A stretch of 64,000 nt of DNA, taken from the NCBI GenBank assembly GCA_016124445.1, contig WGNR01000003.1, forward strand, positions 62,001 through 126,000, given 5' to 3'. Shown piece after piece: positions 8,592 through 17,737 of the stretch. The notes under the pieces were generated by a model, which was not told the DNA's origin, made no database searches, and saw only the letters and a list, made by a program, of their open reading frames with translations. Positions within the stretch are counted from its first letter, which is position 1. The number at the start of each line of letters is the position of its first letter. This stretch comes from a bacterium (GTDB lineage Bacteria; Planctomycetota; Planctomycetia; Pirellulales; Pirellulaceae). A program made the translations under genes and the position numbers.

Positions 8592-9323
8592 TTACTTTTT
8601 ACCGGTGTTTTCCTTGATCAGCTTGATCGACGTTTCGGCCAGACGCGTGCCGAAGATATCGTAGCCGTCCTTCGAGTAGTGCAGGTCGTTTTTAATCTTC
8701 TTGCCGCCCCGGTTCACACCGTCATTCAAGTCGTCGGTGTCGACCCACCCGTTTCGCGGACTAGATTCGGCGAACTTGACCTGGGCTTCGCGGACTTTAT
8801 CCCACTCTGGCTTGCCAAGTCCATTATCACTCAAGCGGCCAACGACGAAGTCGACATCGTTGCGTCCCAAATCCTTCTCGAGTTGCTCAAGCAGGCCTTC
8901 CAGGCTTGCCTGGTAAATGTCGCCGCTCCCTTCCCTGGCGTCCCGTTCTCCCTGCATCCACAGGAAGGTGACCGTACTGATCTTTTGGCCCTCCGTCGCC
9001 GCATTGACCTTCTTCATCAGCCGATCGTACAGATCGCCAAATTGTTGGCCCTTGCCGGCTTCCCCTTTCCAGCCTTTGTACCAGCGCCGAATCGGTTGGC
9101 CCCCTTGGGCGTCTTTCACGATGATGACGTTTTCCTTGCCGTACTCTTTCTCGATCGTCGGAACAAAGGTCGTCTTCTCATTCAACCCGGCCATGTTCGA
9201 TTGGCCCGAGAGAATAAACAGATGCTTGCCGGAATCTTCGGCCTGGGCAGCGGACGAAAGGCTGGTCAGGGAAACAATCGCCGCCAACAAAGCGGCCAAG
9301 GCGAAACTTGGGGTGCGTGTCAT
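8592..9323 (-). CDS. Sialate O-acetylesterase-type (SASA domain) hydrolase
   Basis: An exported 243-residue esterase. A signal peptide ends near residue 28 (SSAAQA). The SGNH-like core begins with FILSGQSNM, giving the nucleophile S42, followed by FLWMQGERDA around 120-128 and a C-terminal DLHYSKDGY block that should supply the Asp/His of the triad. This is the SASA (formerly DUF303) family, which removes acetyl groups from sugars such as sialic acids or plant polysaccharides. Start chosen at ATG 9323 because GGAGG lies eight bases upstream. It is divergent from the next gene. The real substrate is unknown. Confidence 0.85.
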   Translation of the reverse strand: MTRTPSFALAALLAAIVSLTSLSSAAQAEDSGKHLFILSGQSNMAGLNEKTTFVPTIEKEYGKENVIIVKDAQGGQPIRRWYKGWKGEAGKGQQFGDLYDRLMKKVNAATEGQKISTVTFLWMQGERDAREGSGDIYQASLEGLLEQLEKDLGRNDVDFVVGRLSDNGLGKPEWDKVREAQVKFAESSPRNGWVDTDDLNDGVNRGGKKIKNDLHYSKDGYDIFGTRLAETSIKLIKENTGKK

Positions 9324-9520
9324 ATCAATACCTCCGAATATGGTTTTACGTACTATGCCCAGGTTCCAGGCCAATGTCAAAAAAGAGGGGGTGAATTCTT
9401 GTGGTGATATGTCAGCAAGGCAACGAAAACTGCCGTTGCCTGAACCCCCTCGCTTGGGATAGGTTAAAACGCCCATCCGGCCTTCGCGCCGCCTGTTCGC
9501 CTGAAATGGAGTTCCGCCCA

Positions 9521-11371
9521 ATGATGCGTGCCCGGTTGTTGCTAGCAGTCCTCTTCATTTTTTTGACTGTTGCATCGCGTCTCACCGCCCAGCAGCGTTC
9601 CAATGTAGAGAGCCTGGGGGATGCGATCGACCACATGCGTTGGGAAAAGCAGTCCAAAGAGCTGCTGATGCAAATCCTTGAATTCCTTAGAGAGACACCG
9701 CGAATCGATAGCCATCACGATGCGTGTGGATCGTTCGATATCGATGCCCTTAAAATCGACGAAGATGGAGAGATAGAGACCTTTTCTCGTCTGTCAGTCA
9801 GCTTCGAAAACGATGCGGGAACCGTGGTCCTGACCGATACCCTCGGCTTTGTCACCATGGCGTCTACCGCTGGAGAAACCTATGCCATTTCCTCGGAAGG
9901 CAAGCTTCAACATTTTTTCTCCCACAACGAGTGTATTCAGTCTCCCGATAATCTACTCAACCTATGGCGTGCCAAACCTGATTCGGAAGCAGATCATTAT
10001 GTGCTCGATGTTGGGGATATCTTTGAGAAACTTTTTTCCAGTGGCAAAATCGAAATCGGCTATCGAATAAGTTCCAACGTACTCGTGATCGAAAGGGAGG
10101 ATGGGCCACTGATGCGATTCCGTCTGGCATCGCCACAGACTCAACTCCGGACAAAGTACCCATTTGCTTACGTCGAGCTTCTAACGGCCGACCGCCAGGT
10201 AACCATTCGGTACTCACAAATATCTCGCAGCCCGGCCGATATCGATCTTGTTCAAGTCTCGAATATCCCGAAAACGCCAGAACTTGCCCCGCTAATTGTC
10301 GAGGGTGATCCACTCAAAACTGAAGTGCCGAGACAAGTTCCCAAGAAATTCCGGAACCTTTGCCGACGGTTTTCGAACGCCGTCACAGGGATCGAAAGGG
10401 CTCAGTTCGCCACATTGGCGGATTACAAAACAGTTGTTAAAGAACTACCGATTCACCAAAAGCTTCTCGCCTATATGACGTTGTTTGAGCAATCCGCAGA
10501 AGTTGTCGATTCGCCCAAGCCAAACAAAATGAATGTGAAAATGCTTAACCTGAATCACAACCAAGTCATATTCCAGGTCTCATTGCTGATCAACAGGTTT
10601 ACAGATCGCACGATGCGTGCCAACGACTATCCACTTGCTACAGACGACCCTTGCTTCATTTGGCAAGATGGCGAGCGGATGATCGGGGAAACCGAATTGA
10701 TGAACCTGACCGTCCATTGCACAGGTTTGATAAAAATGGATCGCCAGCCAACCAAATCGATACTCACGCTGGCCAGTGCCATGGGAGATATAGGATGCCC
10801 ACCGATCAATGGTCGACGGAATATGTTCAAGGACAACGCCGACGATGATCCGCTATTTCAAGGCATATCTAATTTGAAATGGAAATTGCCAGGCACTCCG
10901 GAGCAGGCCGAAGCAGTCGCAGATTGGATAAGGCAGAATCCGCCCGGTGACGAAATGACCAACCTGGCTGTCGAGGCGCTTCTTCATGGCGCCCGCTTCG
11001 ACAAGATCGATGACGAGCGACTCGAAGCTTGGTTCAAGGAGAAATGTTCCCCCGATAGCGTCGCCTGGGATCGTACTAAGGCTATTACGCTACTTTCTGC
11101 CTGCGATGTCGGCCAAGGTTATCTGCTCGAAAAGATGCAAGACGAAGAAACTCCAACCGTCGTTCACCAGCACATTGCCGATGCCCTGCATGCCCGCGTC
11201 TCGGCCGTACGGCAGTTGAAGCGGTACGATTTCGTTTCCCGTAAGCGCTGCGAGGAAATCGAAGCGGCCTTAGCCAATGAACGATTAACGGTGACGGAAG
11301 CACCCGAAGTCGATCGGCCATCAAAAGTTCCTGGCCCCTCTCGTTATTCGAGGTGGAGTTCCCCACAATAA
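9521..11371 (+). CDS. Large exported protein of unknown function
   Basis: A 616-residue protein with a signal peptide (MMRARLLLAVLFIFLTVASR then a cleavage region near TAQQ). The ATG at 9521 is preceded by TGGAG; an in-frame ATG at 9506 is also possible. The mature part shows no catalytic motif or named domain that I recognise. The middle reads as a mixed alpha/beta fold, and the region around 480-600 is helical with short repeats like those of HEAT-type proteins. It stands alone, convergent with the PcfJ-like genes and separated from them by a terminator hairpin. Confidence 0.7.
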   Translation: MMRARLLLAVLFIFLTVASRLTAQQRSNVESLGDAIDHMRWEKQSKELLMQILEFLRETPRIDSHHDACGSFDIDALKIDEDGEIETFSRLSVSFENDAGTVVLTDTLGFVTMASTAGETYAISSEGKLQHFFSHNECIQSPDNLLNLWRAKPDSEADHYVLDVGDIFEKLFSSGKIEIGYRISSNVLVIEREDGPLMRFRLASPQTQLRTKYPFAYVELLTADRQVTIRYSQISRSPADIDLVQVSNIPKTPELAPLIVEGDPLKTEVPRQVPKKFRNLCRRFSNAVTGIERAQFATLADYKTVVKELPIHQKLLAYMTLFEQSAEVVDSPKPNKMNVKMLNLNHNQVIFQVSLLINRFTDRTMRANDYPLATDDPCFIWQDGERMIGETELMNLTVHCTGLIKMDRQPTKSILTLASAMGDIGCPPINGRRNMFKDNADDDPLFQGISNLKWKLPGTPEQAEAVADWIRQNPPGDEMTNLAVEALLHGARFDKIDDERLEAWFKEKCSPDSVAWDRTKAITLLSACDVGQGYLLEKMQDEETPTVVHQHIADALHARVSAVRQLKRYDFVSRKRCEEIEAALANERLTVTEAPEVDRPSKVPGPSRYSRWSSPQ

Positions 11372-11450
11372 TGCACGCTGGACAACTTTTGACGGCGCCG
11401 CGAAGCAATTGAAGCAGTCCTCGCCAAGTTTCAAAGCAATTAAAAACAAA

Positions 11451-11485
11451 GGGCGACCTGAATCAACAGGTCGGCCTTCTTCGTT
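11451..11485. terminator. Likely bidirectional terminator between convergent genes
   Basis: A 7-bp stem, CGACCTG (11454-11460) with CAGGTCG (11467-11473), has T-rich sequence on the plus side (CCTTCTTCGTTTTC) and, read on the minus strand, CCTTTGTTTTT. It is therefore suited to end both the upstream plus-strand gene and the downstream minus-strand PcfJ-like gene. Confidence 0.65.
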
Positions 11486-11502
11486 TTCAATTGCCGATCG
11501 AC

Positions 11503-12732
11503 CTAAGCCGGAAGGTTCAGTTGCAGGCCTTCTCGATCGGCCCACAGGCGCAGGATTTCCAGGGAAGCGGGACCTGGCGGTTCGTTTCCCTTGGCCTTGG
11601 CCTGAACGATGACCTTGCTTCGCGGGTCGACTTCGATCGTGACCATCGGCTTGGCTTCCTTCTTCTTGCGAACTCGCAGCGACCAGATGGAAGTGATCCG
11701 TCGGACACACTGCTCGACATAAGAGCCGACACAGTGACTCATCGAAATCCCTTCCACAACCAGCGCTCGATCGTCCAGCAGTTCGGAAATCGTCCAGACG
11801 TAGCCATCCTTCAGATACTCCAAAGGATCGATCGTGACCGGCGCCCAGTGGTGCCGCTGAGGAACAATCTCTGGCCGCTGGCGGATCAAGTCTTGTCGCC
11901 AATTTTCGTGATACCGCCGCAACGAGCGGTAGGTTCGTCCTTTGAGCGAAAAGTTAGGTTGCAGCGGCCGGCTACCGCCGCCAGGTCCCAAAACCTCTTC
12001 ACCAGGCATGAACCGTTGCTCGTGCAAAAAGTTCACGATCCACCAAGCAGGGCAATACTCGCCGTTTCCGACGTTCACGGCCCTTTCACGAACCATGAAT
12101 GCGATCGCCGATTCCCAGAAACGTTCGTCCCGGGTCCTTCCGCTGAGGATCGTTTGCCGAGCCAGCAGATTCGCCAGTGGATCATTGCCGCCCATTCCGC
12201 GGACCTGAGCCCAGCGCAGCGCTTGAAGCGGAGTCAGATCTTCGGGCGCCTCCATGAAAAACTTGGCCGCTTCCCGACAAACGGGAATTGCTGGCCGCGA
12301 ATCGAACTGCCGAATGCCGCTGCCGCCTGCCATGTGAAGCAGCAGATCGTAATGCCACCGGGGCACACGATCTGCAAGCCAAGCATACGCCAGGAACCTC
12401 GGAACCGGGTATTGCACCAGCATGTGCTCCAGCAGCGACAGAAACAGTGGCCGGAAATTTTCCGGTTCCTGAAGCTCTTCCGCTGGCTGCCAGTCGCTTG
12501 GCTTTTGCAGCCAACGTCGACGGAAGCTTGCGATCACGCTGAGTGCCTTGCAAAGGGCCTGCAATTGTTCCGGAGCGCGAAACGGAGGCCTCGCCCCCAC
12601 GCTCAGCAGGTTGGACCGCTCGCGCACCGCTTGGACCAATTTCCAGTAGGCACGGCGCACGCGTCCCACCGGCTGAAAGCAATCCAAGAGCTTCTCGACT
12701 CTTCGCTGTAGATATCGCTTACGAGAATCCAT
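11503..12732 (-). CDS. PcfJ-like domain protein, paralogue 1
   Basis: 409 residues. The C-terminal ~130 residues carry the PcfJ-like pattern: ALVVEGISMSHCVGSYVEQC, then SIWSLRVRKK, a beta strand TIEVDP, and a final helix with LRLWADREGL. The N-terminal ~270 residues are helical and Trp/Arg-rich. PcfJ was first seen in a conjugative plasmid operon; its biochemical role is not established, and chromosomal copies are frequent in planctomycetes. It is closely related along its whole length to the next gene on the same strand, so the two are tandem duplicates. ATG at 12732. Confidence 0.75.
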   Translation of the reverse strand: MDSRKRYLQRRVEKLLDCFQPVGRVRRAYWKLVQAVRERSNLLSVGARPPFRAPEQLQALCKALSVIASFRRRWLQKPSDWQPAEELQEPENFRPLFLSLLEHMLVQYPVPRFLAYAWLADRVPRWHYDLLLHMAGGSGIRQFDSRPAIPVCREAAKFFMEAPEDLTPLQALRWAQVRGMGGNDPLANLLARQTILSGRTRDERFWESAIAFMVRERAVNVGNGEYCPAWWIVNFLHEQRFMPGEEVLGPGGGSRPLQPNFSLKGRTYRSLRRYHENWRQDLIRQRPEIVPQRHHWAPVTIDPLEYLKDGYVWTISELLDDRALVVEGISMSHCVGSYVEQCVRRITSIWSLRVRKKKEAKPMVTIEVDPRSKVIVQAKAKGNEPPGPASLEILRLWADREGLQLNLPA

Positions 12733-12927
12733 CAGATTTCATACCAATAAAACCGAACTACGGACAAACGAGATCGCACCATGCGTCCCGCGCAAAAGAC
12801 AGAGTTAGATCAAATTCAATCCAACCGGGCCGAGCTTTTGTCCGCGTATCAGGAGCATCGATAGGAACTCAGTTGAGACCGCTGCCATGAAAGCGCGCGG
12901 CTTGATGGTTTTAAAAACAGGACGCGT

Positions 12928-12980
12928 CACAGAAACGCCCTCCTGGCAAAACTAGAGGCGCCAGTGCGAAAGAGGTTCGC
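12928..12980. repeat. Duplicated flank sequence R1
   Basis: About 53 bases that recur with small changes at 14367-14421. Shared blocks include GCCCTCCTGGCA, AACTAGA and GCGAAAGAGGTTCGC. R1 lies upstream of PcfJ-like paralogue 1 and just past the stop of paralogue 2, so it marks a boundary of the tandem duplication. Confidence 0.75.
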
Positions 12981-13004
12981 TCAATTTGAAATCAGCAGGC
13001 ACGC

Positions 13005-14213
13005 TTAGACCTTTCGTCCGCGAAGCGTCAGCCCTTCCTGCCGCGCCCAACGGATGACAATGTTCGTGGTGCCGGGCGACAACCGGCTGTTGCAAATACC
13101 GGAAAGTTGATGGATATCTTTGCGCTGCGGATTCACCTCGATCGTAGCCATTCGTTTTACCTTACCCGATTCTTGCAGCCGCAACGACCAGATCGACGAC
13201 CTGCCCAAGGCACATTGCGAGGCGTATTCGGCAACGCAGTTTCGCATTCGCAATCCTTCCACGGCCAAGGCACGATCGGATACCAGCTCCATAATCGTGT
13301 ACTTCTGCTCCCCTTCCCGATGCACCAGCGGTCGCAAGTCGCTGGCAGGCCAATTGTGGGATACTTGGGCCAATTCCGGACGTTTGCGCAGCAATTCCTT
13401 CCGCCAGGAAATCATGTATCGCCGCAGTGACTGCAGCGTGCGTCCTTTCAACGAGAAATCAGGCTGCAGCGGATCGGGTCCGCCGCCACGGCCCCAGGAA
13501 TTCTCTGCTGGCAGAAAGCGTTGGGCGTAAATGAACTCGGCGATGTCCGACGTCTCTTCGAATTGAATCGGTTGATAACGAACGAAAAAACGGACCACCG
13601 GCTCCCAGACATCCTCGGAAGATCCTCCATTGCTGAAGCCAATCGCTCGAGCAATGTCTATGGCAGCGGCGAAGTCGGCACCAAGGGCTCGGGCTTGAGC
13701 CCAGCGGATCGCAAACAATGGGGGCAAATGGTGAGGCGCCTCGCAGTACCACCTGGCCGTCTTCTTATCGATATGAAAGGCCGGACCACCTTGAAACTGC
13801 CGGAGGCCATAACCTTTTGCCATGTGAAAGTAGAGACTTCTGACCCAAAACCCGTAGTTGGGATAGGTCCAGCAATAAGCCAAGTGATCAGGCACCGGAT
13901 AGAGTTCAAACAGATGCCGCATCAGACTTCGAAACTGAAGTCGCCAACCGTCGCTTTCTGGCCGCCATAAATAGATCGGCCGTACCATTTCCTTCTTGTA
14001 TTCCGCCAGTTGGGAGATCGTCCGCGTGATTTTGCGGGCATTGTTAAATCCAAACCTACGCCGCGTAAATCTCTTGGGCGAAAGCAGCTCAGATTTGGAC
14101 CGAATCTGATCGATCAAAAACCAGTAGTCCTCTCGGTACCGACCTTTCGGCTGATAGGATTTCAGGAGCGAGTCGACGGCTTGTTTGGGAGTTGGATTGT
14201 TTCTTCTGGTCAT
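13005..14213 (-). CDS. PcfJ-like domain protein, paralogue 2
   Basis: 402 residues from ATG 14213, chosen because MTRRNNPTPKQAVDSLL aligns with the N-terminus of paralogue 1; a longer frame upstream lacks that support. It has the same architecture: a helical N-terminal region with DYWFLIDQIRSKSELL, a middle with FSLKGRTLQSLRRYMISW, and a PcfJ-like C-terminus with LAVEGLRMRNCVAEYASQC, SSIWSLRLQ and ATIEVNPQ. The conserved Cys in the MRNCV/MSHCV position and the SIWSLR strand are shared by both copies. Function is unknown. It lies 230 bases downstream of the LRR pair. Confidence 0.75.
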   Translation of the reverse strand: MTRRNNPTPKQAVDSLLKSYQPKGRYREDYWFLIDQIRSKSELLSPKRFTRRRFGFNNARKITRTISQLAEYKKEMVRPIYLWRPESDGWRLQFRSLMRHLFELYPVPDHLAYCWTYPNYGFWVRSLYFHMAKGYGLRQFQGGPAFHIDKKTARWYCEAPHHLPPLFAIRWAQARALGADFAAAIDIARAIGFSNGGSSEDVWEPVVRFFVRYQPIQFEETSDIAEFIYAQRFLPAENSWGRGGGPDPLQPDFSLKGRTLQSLRRYMISWRKELLRKRPELAQVSHNWPASDLRPLVHREGEQKYTIMELVSDRALAVEGLRMRNCVAEYASQCALGRSSIWSLRLQESGKVKRMATIEVNPQRKDIHQLSGICNSRLSPGTTNIVIRWARQEGLTLRGRKV

Positions 14214-14366
14214 AGATTGTGCTTGTATTGGAATTCCACGGATCACCATCCAGGACAAATTGCCCTTGGACTTACGCGTCAACGTGTGAAATTCCCAAGC
14301 ATTGGAATGCTCCTTTGAGATTGCGGAAGAGGCCACGGCGGCAAGGCAAATCAATCAATGGACATT

Positions 14367-14421
14367 CACAGAAGAATGCCCTCCTGGCAGAACTAGATGC
14401 GCCCGAGCGAAAGAGGTTCGC
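14367..14421. repeat. Duplicated flank sequence R2
   Basis: The partner of R1 (12928-12980). It lies about 150 bases upstream of PcfJ-like paralogue 2 and 22 bases beyond the stop of the LRR gene. It keeps the CCTCCTGGCA and GCGAAAGAGGTTCGC blocks, the latter an imperfect hairpin. Confidence 0.75.
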
Positions 14422-14443
14422 GAAGATTTTTGACTGGCGTGTT

Positions 14444-15436
14444 TTAGAGACCCGGTCGTCGTATGTCTTTTATCTCTAGCTTCAATTGCTTTGGAACATC
14501 GCTGACATTCAATTCGATTTCTCGAATATTCTCCAGCTTGTCAAGCGAAGACACCTGCGAAAGATCGATCCGAACAAATCGCAAACAAAGTGTTTCCAGG
14601 GAAGGTATTGCAAACAACTGTTTTGCCTTCTCGGCATTGATTTTGCCCGTAGAAATCGTCAAGTCACGAATCCCGTTCAAGTTTCTAAGATCAGGCGCAC
14701 CGTTCCAGTCCGCCTGGCAGTACCTGATCGAAAGTTCCCGTAGCGATTTATTCTCTGCAAATCCTTCGATCGCCTTGGGAGAGACGTGAAAAACTGCCTG
14801 ATCTAATCTGGGAGTAGCGCTGCACAAATCAACGACCGTTAGGTGCGGTATCCTGGAAATCCTCTCAATTTCTTCGCGAAAGATCGGCGCTTCGTAATCG
14901 TCTTTCTCCTCAGACAAAGGAACTAATCTTTCCCCCATATATTCGAGATTCAGATGAACCTCGACCTGTTTCAATGTCTTCATCTTGTCCAGAGCAGACA
15001 AATCCTGGGGAATTACGCAATCGCGAATTTTGAGAGCCAAAGGGCCTTCAAGCTGCGCAATTAAATCGAGTAATTGCGGGGTCAGCGTGCCAAGGGTTAT
15101 CGAGATCTCAGAAACCTTCCCGTAGCTCTTCTCGGGACTTGCAGAATTCCAATGAAAAAAGGGAACCTCTTTGGTTAGCGACACACCTGGAAGGCTCTCG
15201 GATATTCCGTCGGTTCGCATACAGATGTTGGCGCCTGCATAATTTGCGATCTTTTCCGCAAGTCCTCGTTCCTTTTCATATTGCGCGAACGCCTCGCGAT
15301 ATTGCTTCATCTCGAACAGATAGGCGTGATACCACCGGGCACCTTCCAGGCTGGCCAGCGCCAGGGGAACGGTCAGTAAGAGTATCGTGCTAAGTGAAAA
15401 CTGACGGCGTTGCGGCGTGGATTGATTGGCATCCAT
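14444..15436 (-). CDS. Membrane-anchored leucine-rich-repeat-like protein, shorter paralogue
   Basis: 330 residues from the second of two adjacent ATGs (15436), to match the start of its neighbour. The N-terminus DANQSTPQRRQFSLSTILLLTV is a short basic leader plus one membrane helix, a planctomycete-type anchor, followed by a helical linker (YREAFAQYEKERGLAEK). The rest shows degenerate LRR-like strands: LRELSIRYCQADW, IRDLTISTGKI and LETLCLRFVRIDLSQV. It starts 26 bases after the stop of the longer paralogue and is probably co-transcribed with it. Function is unknown; an envelope-facing protein-interaction role is the obvious guess. Confidence 0.7.
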   Translation of the reverse strand: MDANQSTPQRRQFSLSTILLLTVPLALASLEGARWYHAYLFEMKQYREAFAQYEKERGLAEKIANYAGANICMRTDGISESLPGVSLTKEVPFFHWNSASPEKSYGKVSEISITLGTLTPQLLDLIAQLEGPLALKIRDCVIPQDLSALDKMKTLKQVEVHLNLEYMGERLVPLSEEKDDYEAPIFREEIERISRIPHLTVVDLCSATPRLDQAVFHVSPKAIEGFAENKSLRELSIRYCQADWNGAPDLRNLNGIRDLTISTGKINAEKAKQLFAIPSLETLCLRFVRIDLSQVSSLDKLENIREIELNVSDVPKQLKLEIKDIRRPGL

Positions 15437-15465
15437 CATGGGAAGGCTACTCGAAAGAATCAGTC

Positions 15466-17211
15466 TCAGTGCAACGTGGCGGCCAATGCCTCAGCGGTGG
15501 TCAGGTCCCAGGTTGGAAGCTCTTGGAAATCGATTTGTATCGGCCATTGACGAGCCCGGCAGGAACAAGAGGAAAAGGCGTGATCTTCATGATGGTAGAT
15601 GCTGGAGCAGCTTCTCCACGAATCTTGGATTTCGACGCGTTTGAGCCCTTCGTTTAAGTCCGTCAAATCTTGTTCCGTTCCGCCAACGACCGCCGTCTTA
15701 GCAACGTAAACATGCGTGGTCCAGCTCCCCAATAGATGGATGTCTGTCGCATCAATATTTTCGGCAAGTTCCCTCACTCCCGCACGTGTGACTGCTGTTC
15801 CTGAGACGTTTAAGTGCCACATAAATACACTATTTAATCTTGTAAGTCCCTTGTCAGTAAGCTTGGTACGCTGAAGGTTGATTTCTCTCAGCGATTTTGA
15901 CTTGGCAAGTTGCTGAATCCCCTCGTCGGTCAGATTAGTGTATTGAAGCTCTATTTTCTCCAAATGTGGATGTGCCAGGACCAACGGAACTGCCTCGTCC
16001 GAGATCTGCGTGTAAGGCAGGTACAACTCCGAAAGATTCGGCAGGCTTGTCAAGTTGGCTAGTGTTGCGTCGCCGATCGCTGTTTCGCTAAGTTCCAGGT
16101 GCCTTAGTTTCGAGAGTTGATCGATTCCCCTCAGGTTCTGATCGGTTACGTTGCTGCCAGCGAGGCTGAAGTCGCTCAGAATAGTAAGCAATTGCAAGTC
16201 GTTCGTTTGAGACCAATCGATCTGACAGTTTTCAAGTTCCAACTTGGTAAGAGTCGTCGATTCGCAAATGGAACGCATTACCTCGGCAGGAATCTTGACG
16301 CCAACCAACTTTAGTTCTCGGATGTTTTCTAATTGATCCAGCGTCGCCCCCTGGCTTAGGTCGATCTGCAAATTCTCCAGAGACAATGACTTGAGGCTGG
16401 CAATCCCAAGAATTTGATTGGTCTTTTCGGCGTTCATCTCACCGCCAACTAACTGCAATTCACGCAATCCCTCCCAGGATTCAAGGTCTTCTGTGGAGAG
16501 ACCATTCCAATCGACTTGGCAACCGGTCAATTTGAGCGTCGAGAGCGTTTTCTTCTGCCCGATTTGCGTTATCACTTCGGAGGATACGGGCAATTGATAG
16601 AACGAGACGTCGGTAATATGCGGCAACGAGGCGACAGTCAACATTTGATTTTGAATAAACGCATCATCCGACAATCGCTCCCCAGACGACTCGTTTTGAT
16701 TCCTTTCCTGATCCATTCCTTTCGAAAGATGCACTGAGAACTTAGCTAAGGTAGTCAGTTTATTGAGCTGAGAGACATCCTTGGGAAAGGAACAACCGTA
16801 GAAGTGGATTATTTCCGGCTTCTCCAATTGAGAAATCGTTTCCAACAATTCGGTGCTAACCGAACTGTTGGAAAACGAGAGCATTCCGACCGTGCCGTGA
16901 GAACCCTCGAAATAATCTGAATGCCATTGGAACTCAGGAAGTGAATTCCTAAGTCCGCCTCCAGGCGAACTGCGTTGCGGACCGGAGATGTATACCGAAA
17001 CGGAAATCCCTTGCCAAGCAATGATCTTCTGTGTCAGCGCCAACTCTTTTTCATACCGGGCATACGCCTCGCGCATTTGCCTTCGATCTTCCTCATACGC
17101 ATGGTGGAAGCGGGCGCCAACCAGACAGATCGCCGCGATAGGAATTGTTAGCAGCAAGAACGTCCGCAGCGAAAACTGACGGCGTTGCGGGGTGGGTTGG
17201 TTGGCATCCAT
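15466..17211 (-). CDS. Membrane-anchored leucine-rich-repeat protein, longer paralogue
   Basis: 581 residues. The leader MDANQPTPQRRQFSLRTFLL and the following helical linker are nearly the same as in the shorter neighbour, so the two arose by duplication. From about residue 210 there are tandem leucine-rich repeats of the L..L.L..T.I.D.gl..L type, for example LRHLELSETAIGDATL and LEKIELQYTNLTDEGI. About 100 residues of non-repeat sequence close the protein. A single N-terminal helix and no cleavage site suggest that it stays anchored with the repeats outside. No enzymatic motif is seen. Confidence 0.78.
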   Translation of the reverse strand: MDANQPTPQRRQFSLRTFLLLTIPIAAICLVGARFHHAYEEDRRQMREAYARYEKELALTQKIIAWQGISVSVYISGPQRSSPGGGLRNSLPEFQWHSDYFEGSHGTVGMLSFSNSSVSTELLETISQLEKPEIIHFYGCSFPKDVSQLNKLTTLAKFSVHLSKGMDQERNQNESSGERLSDDAFIQNQMLTVASLPHITDVSFYQLPVSSEVITQIGQKKTLSTLKLTGCQVDWNGLSTEDLESWEGLRELQLVGGEMNAEKTNQILGIASLKSLSLENLQIDLSQGATLDQLENIRELKLVGVKIPAEVMRSICESTTLTKLELENCQIDWSQTNDLQLLTILSDFSLAGSNVTDQNLRGIDQLSKLRHLELSETAIGDATLANLTSLPNLSELYLPYTQISDEAVPLVLAHPHLEKIELQYTNLTDEGIQQLAKSKSLREINLQRTKLTDKGLTRLNSVFMWHLNVSGTAVTRAGVRELAENIDATDIHLLGSWTTHVYVAKTAVVGGTEQDLTDLNEGLKRVEIQDSWRSCSSIYHHEDHAFSSCSCRARQWPIQIDFQELPTWDLTTAEALAATLH

Positions 17212-17297
17212 CAGGGCAGCCCAAAGTGAAGAGGGGAATCACATAGTTCTTCCAGGGTAGCCGCTACTTTCCAGGATGTCCAACGATCTGCGGCCGC

Positions 17298-17711
17298 TCA
17301 CATTCGCAGTGGAATCAGCGACCACAATCGGCGATCACGGAGGAAGATGCCCAGCCAGACCAGTACTCCGATGATCGCTTGCACGAAGAACGGATCACCA
17401 ACGCGCCAATGTGTGCAGATCGCTCCGCCCATGTAGCCAGTCAGCAAGATCGCGCCGAGGACCGATGTTTGCGGAATCAGGTAGATTATCGCGACGGTCA
17501 CTTCCAAGATCGCCAGCGGGTATTGCATTTCCATCCGCAATCCCAGGTCGCCAAAGCCTTTCTCGAGCATCTCGCCACCGGCGAACTTTCCGGCGGCGCT
17601 GGCCAGAAACAGCAGCCCCACCAAGGTCGAAAGAACCCGGCCAGTCCAGCGGGCAGCGGCCGGGGTTGTTTTAGGATCGATCGGCGAAGTTTCCGGATTG
17701 GTGTCGTTCAT
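17298..17711 (-). CDS. DoxX-like membrane protein
   Basis: 137 residues with four predicted membrane helices. The first has the DoxX-type LLFLASAAGKFAGGEM, and a later one has YPLAILEVTVAIIYLIP. DoxX-like proteins are small inner-membrane proteins linked in other bacteria to redox or stress responses, without a settled reaction. It is the last gene of the probable ECF42 operon and starts 26 bases after the SRPBCC gene. ATG start. Confidence 0.8.
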   Translation of the reverse strand: MNDTNPETSPIDPKTTPAAARWTGRVLSTLVGLLFLASAAGKFAGGEMLEKGFGDLGLRMEMQYPLAILEVTVAIIYLIPQTSVLGAILLTGYMGGAICTHWRVGDPFFVQAIIGVLVWLGIFLRDRRLWSLIPLRM

Positions 17712-17737
17712 AGGTCACTCTCAGGGAAAGGGAAAAC

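Noticed and set aside
11491..12711. Open frame of about 400 codons opposite PcfJ-like paralogue 1
   Set aside because: It is the mirror of the paralogue; the minus-strand gene has a related neighbour and a consistent start, the plus frame has neither.
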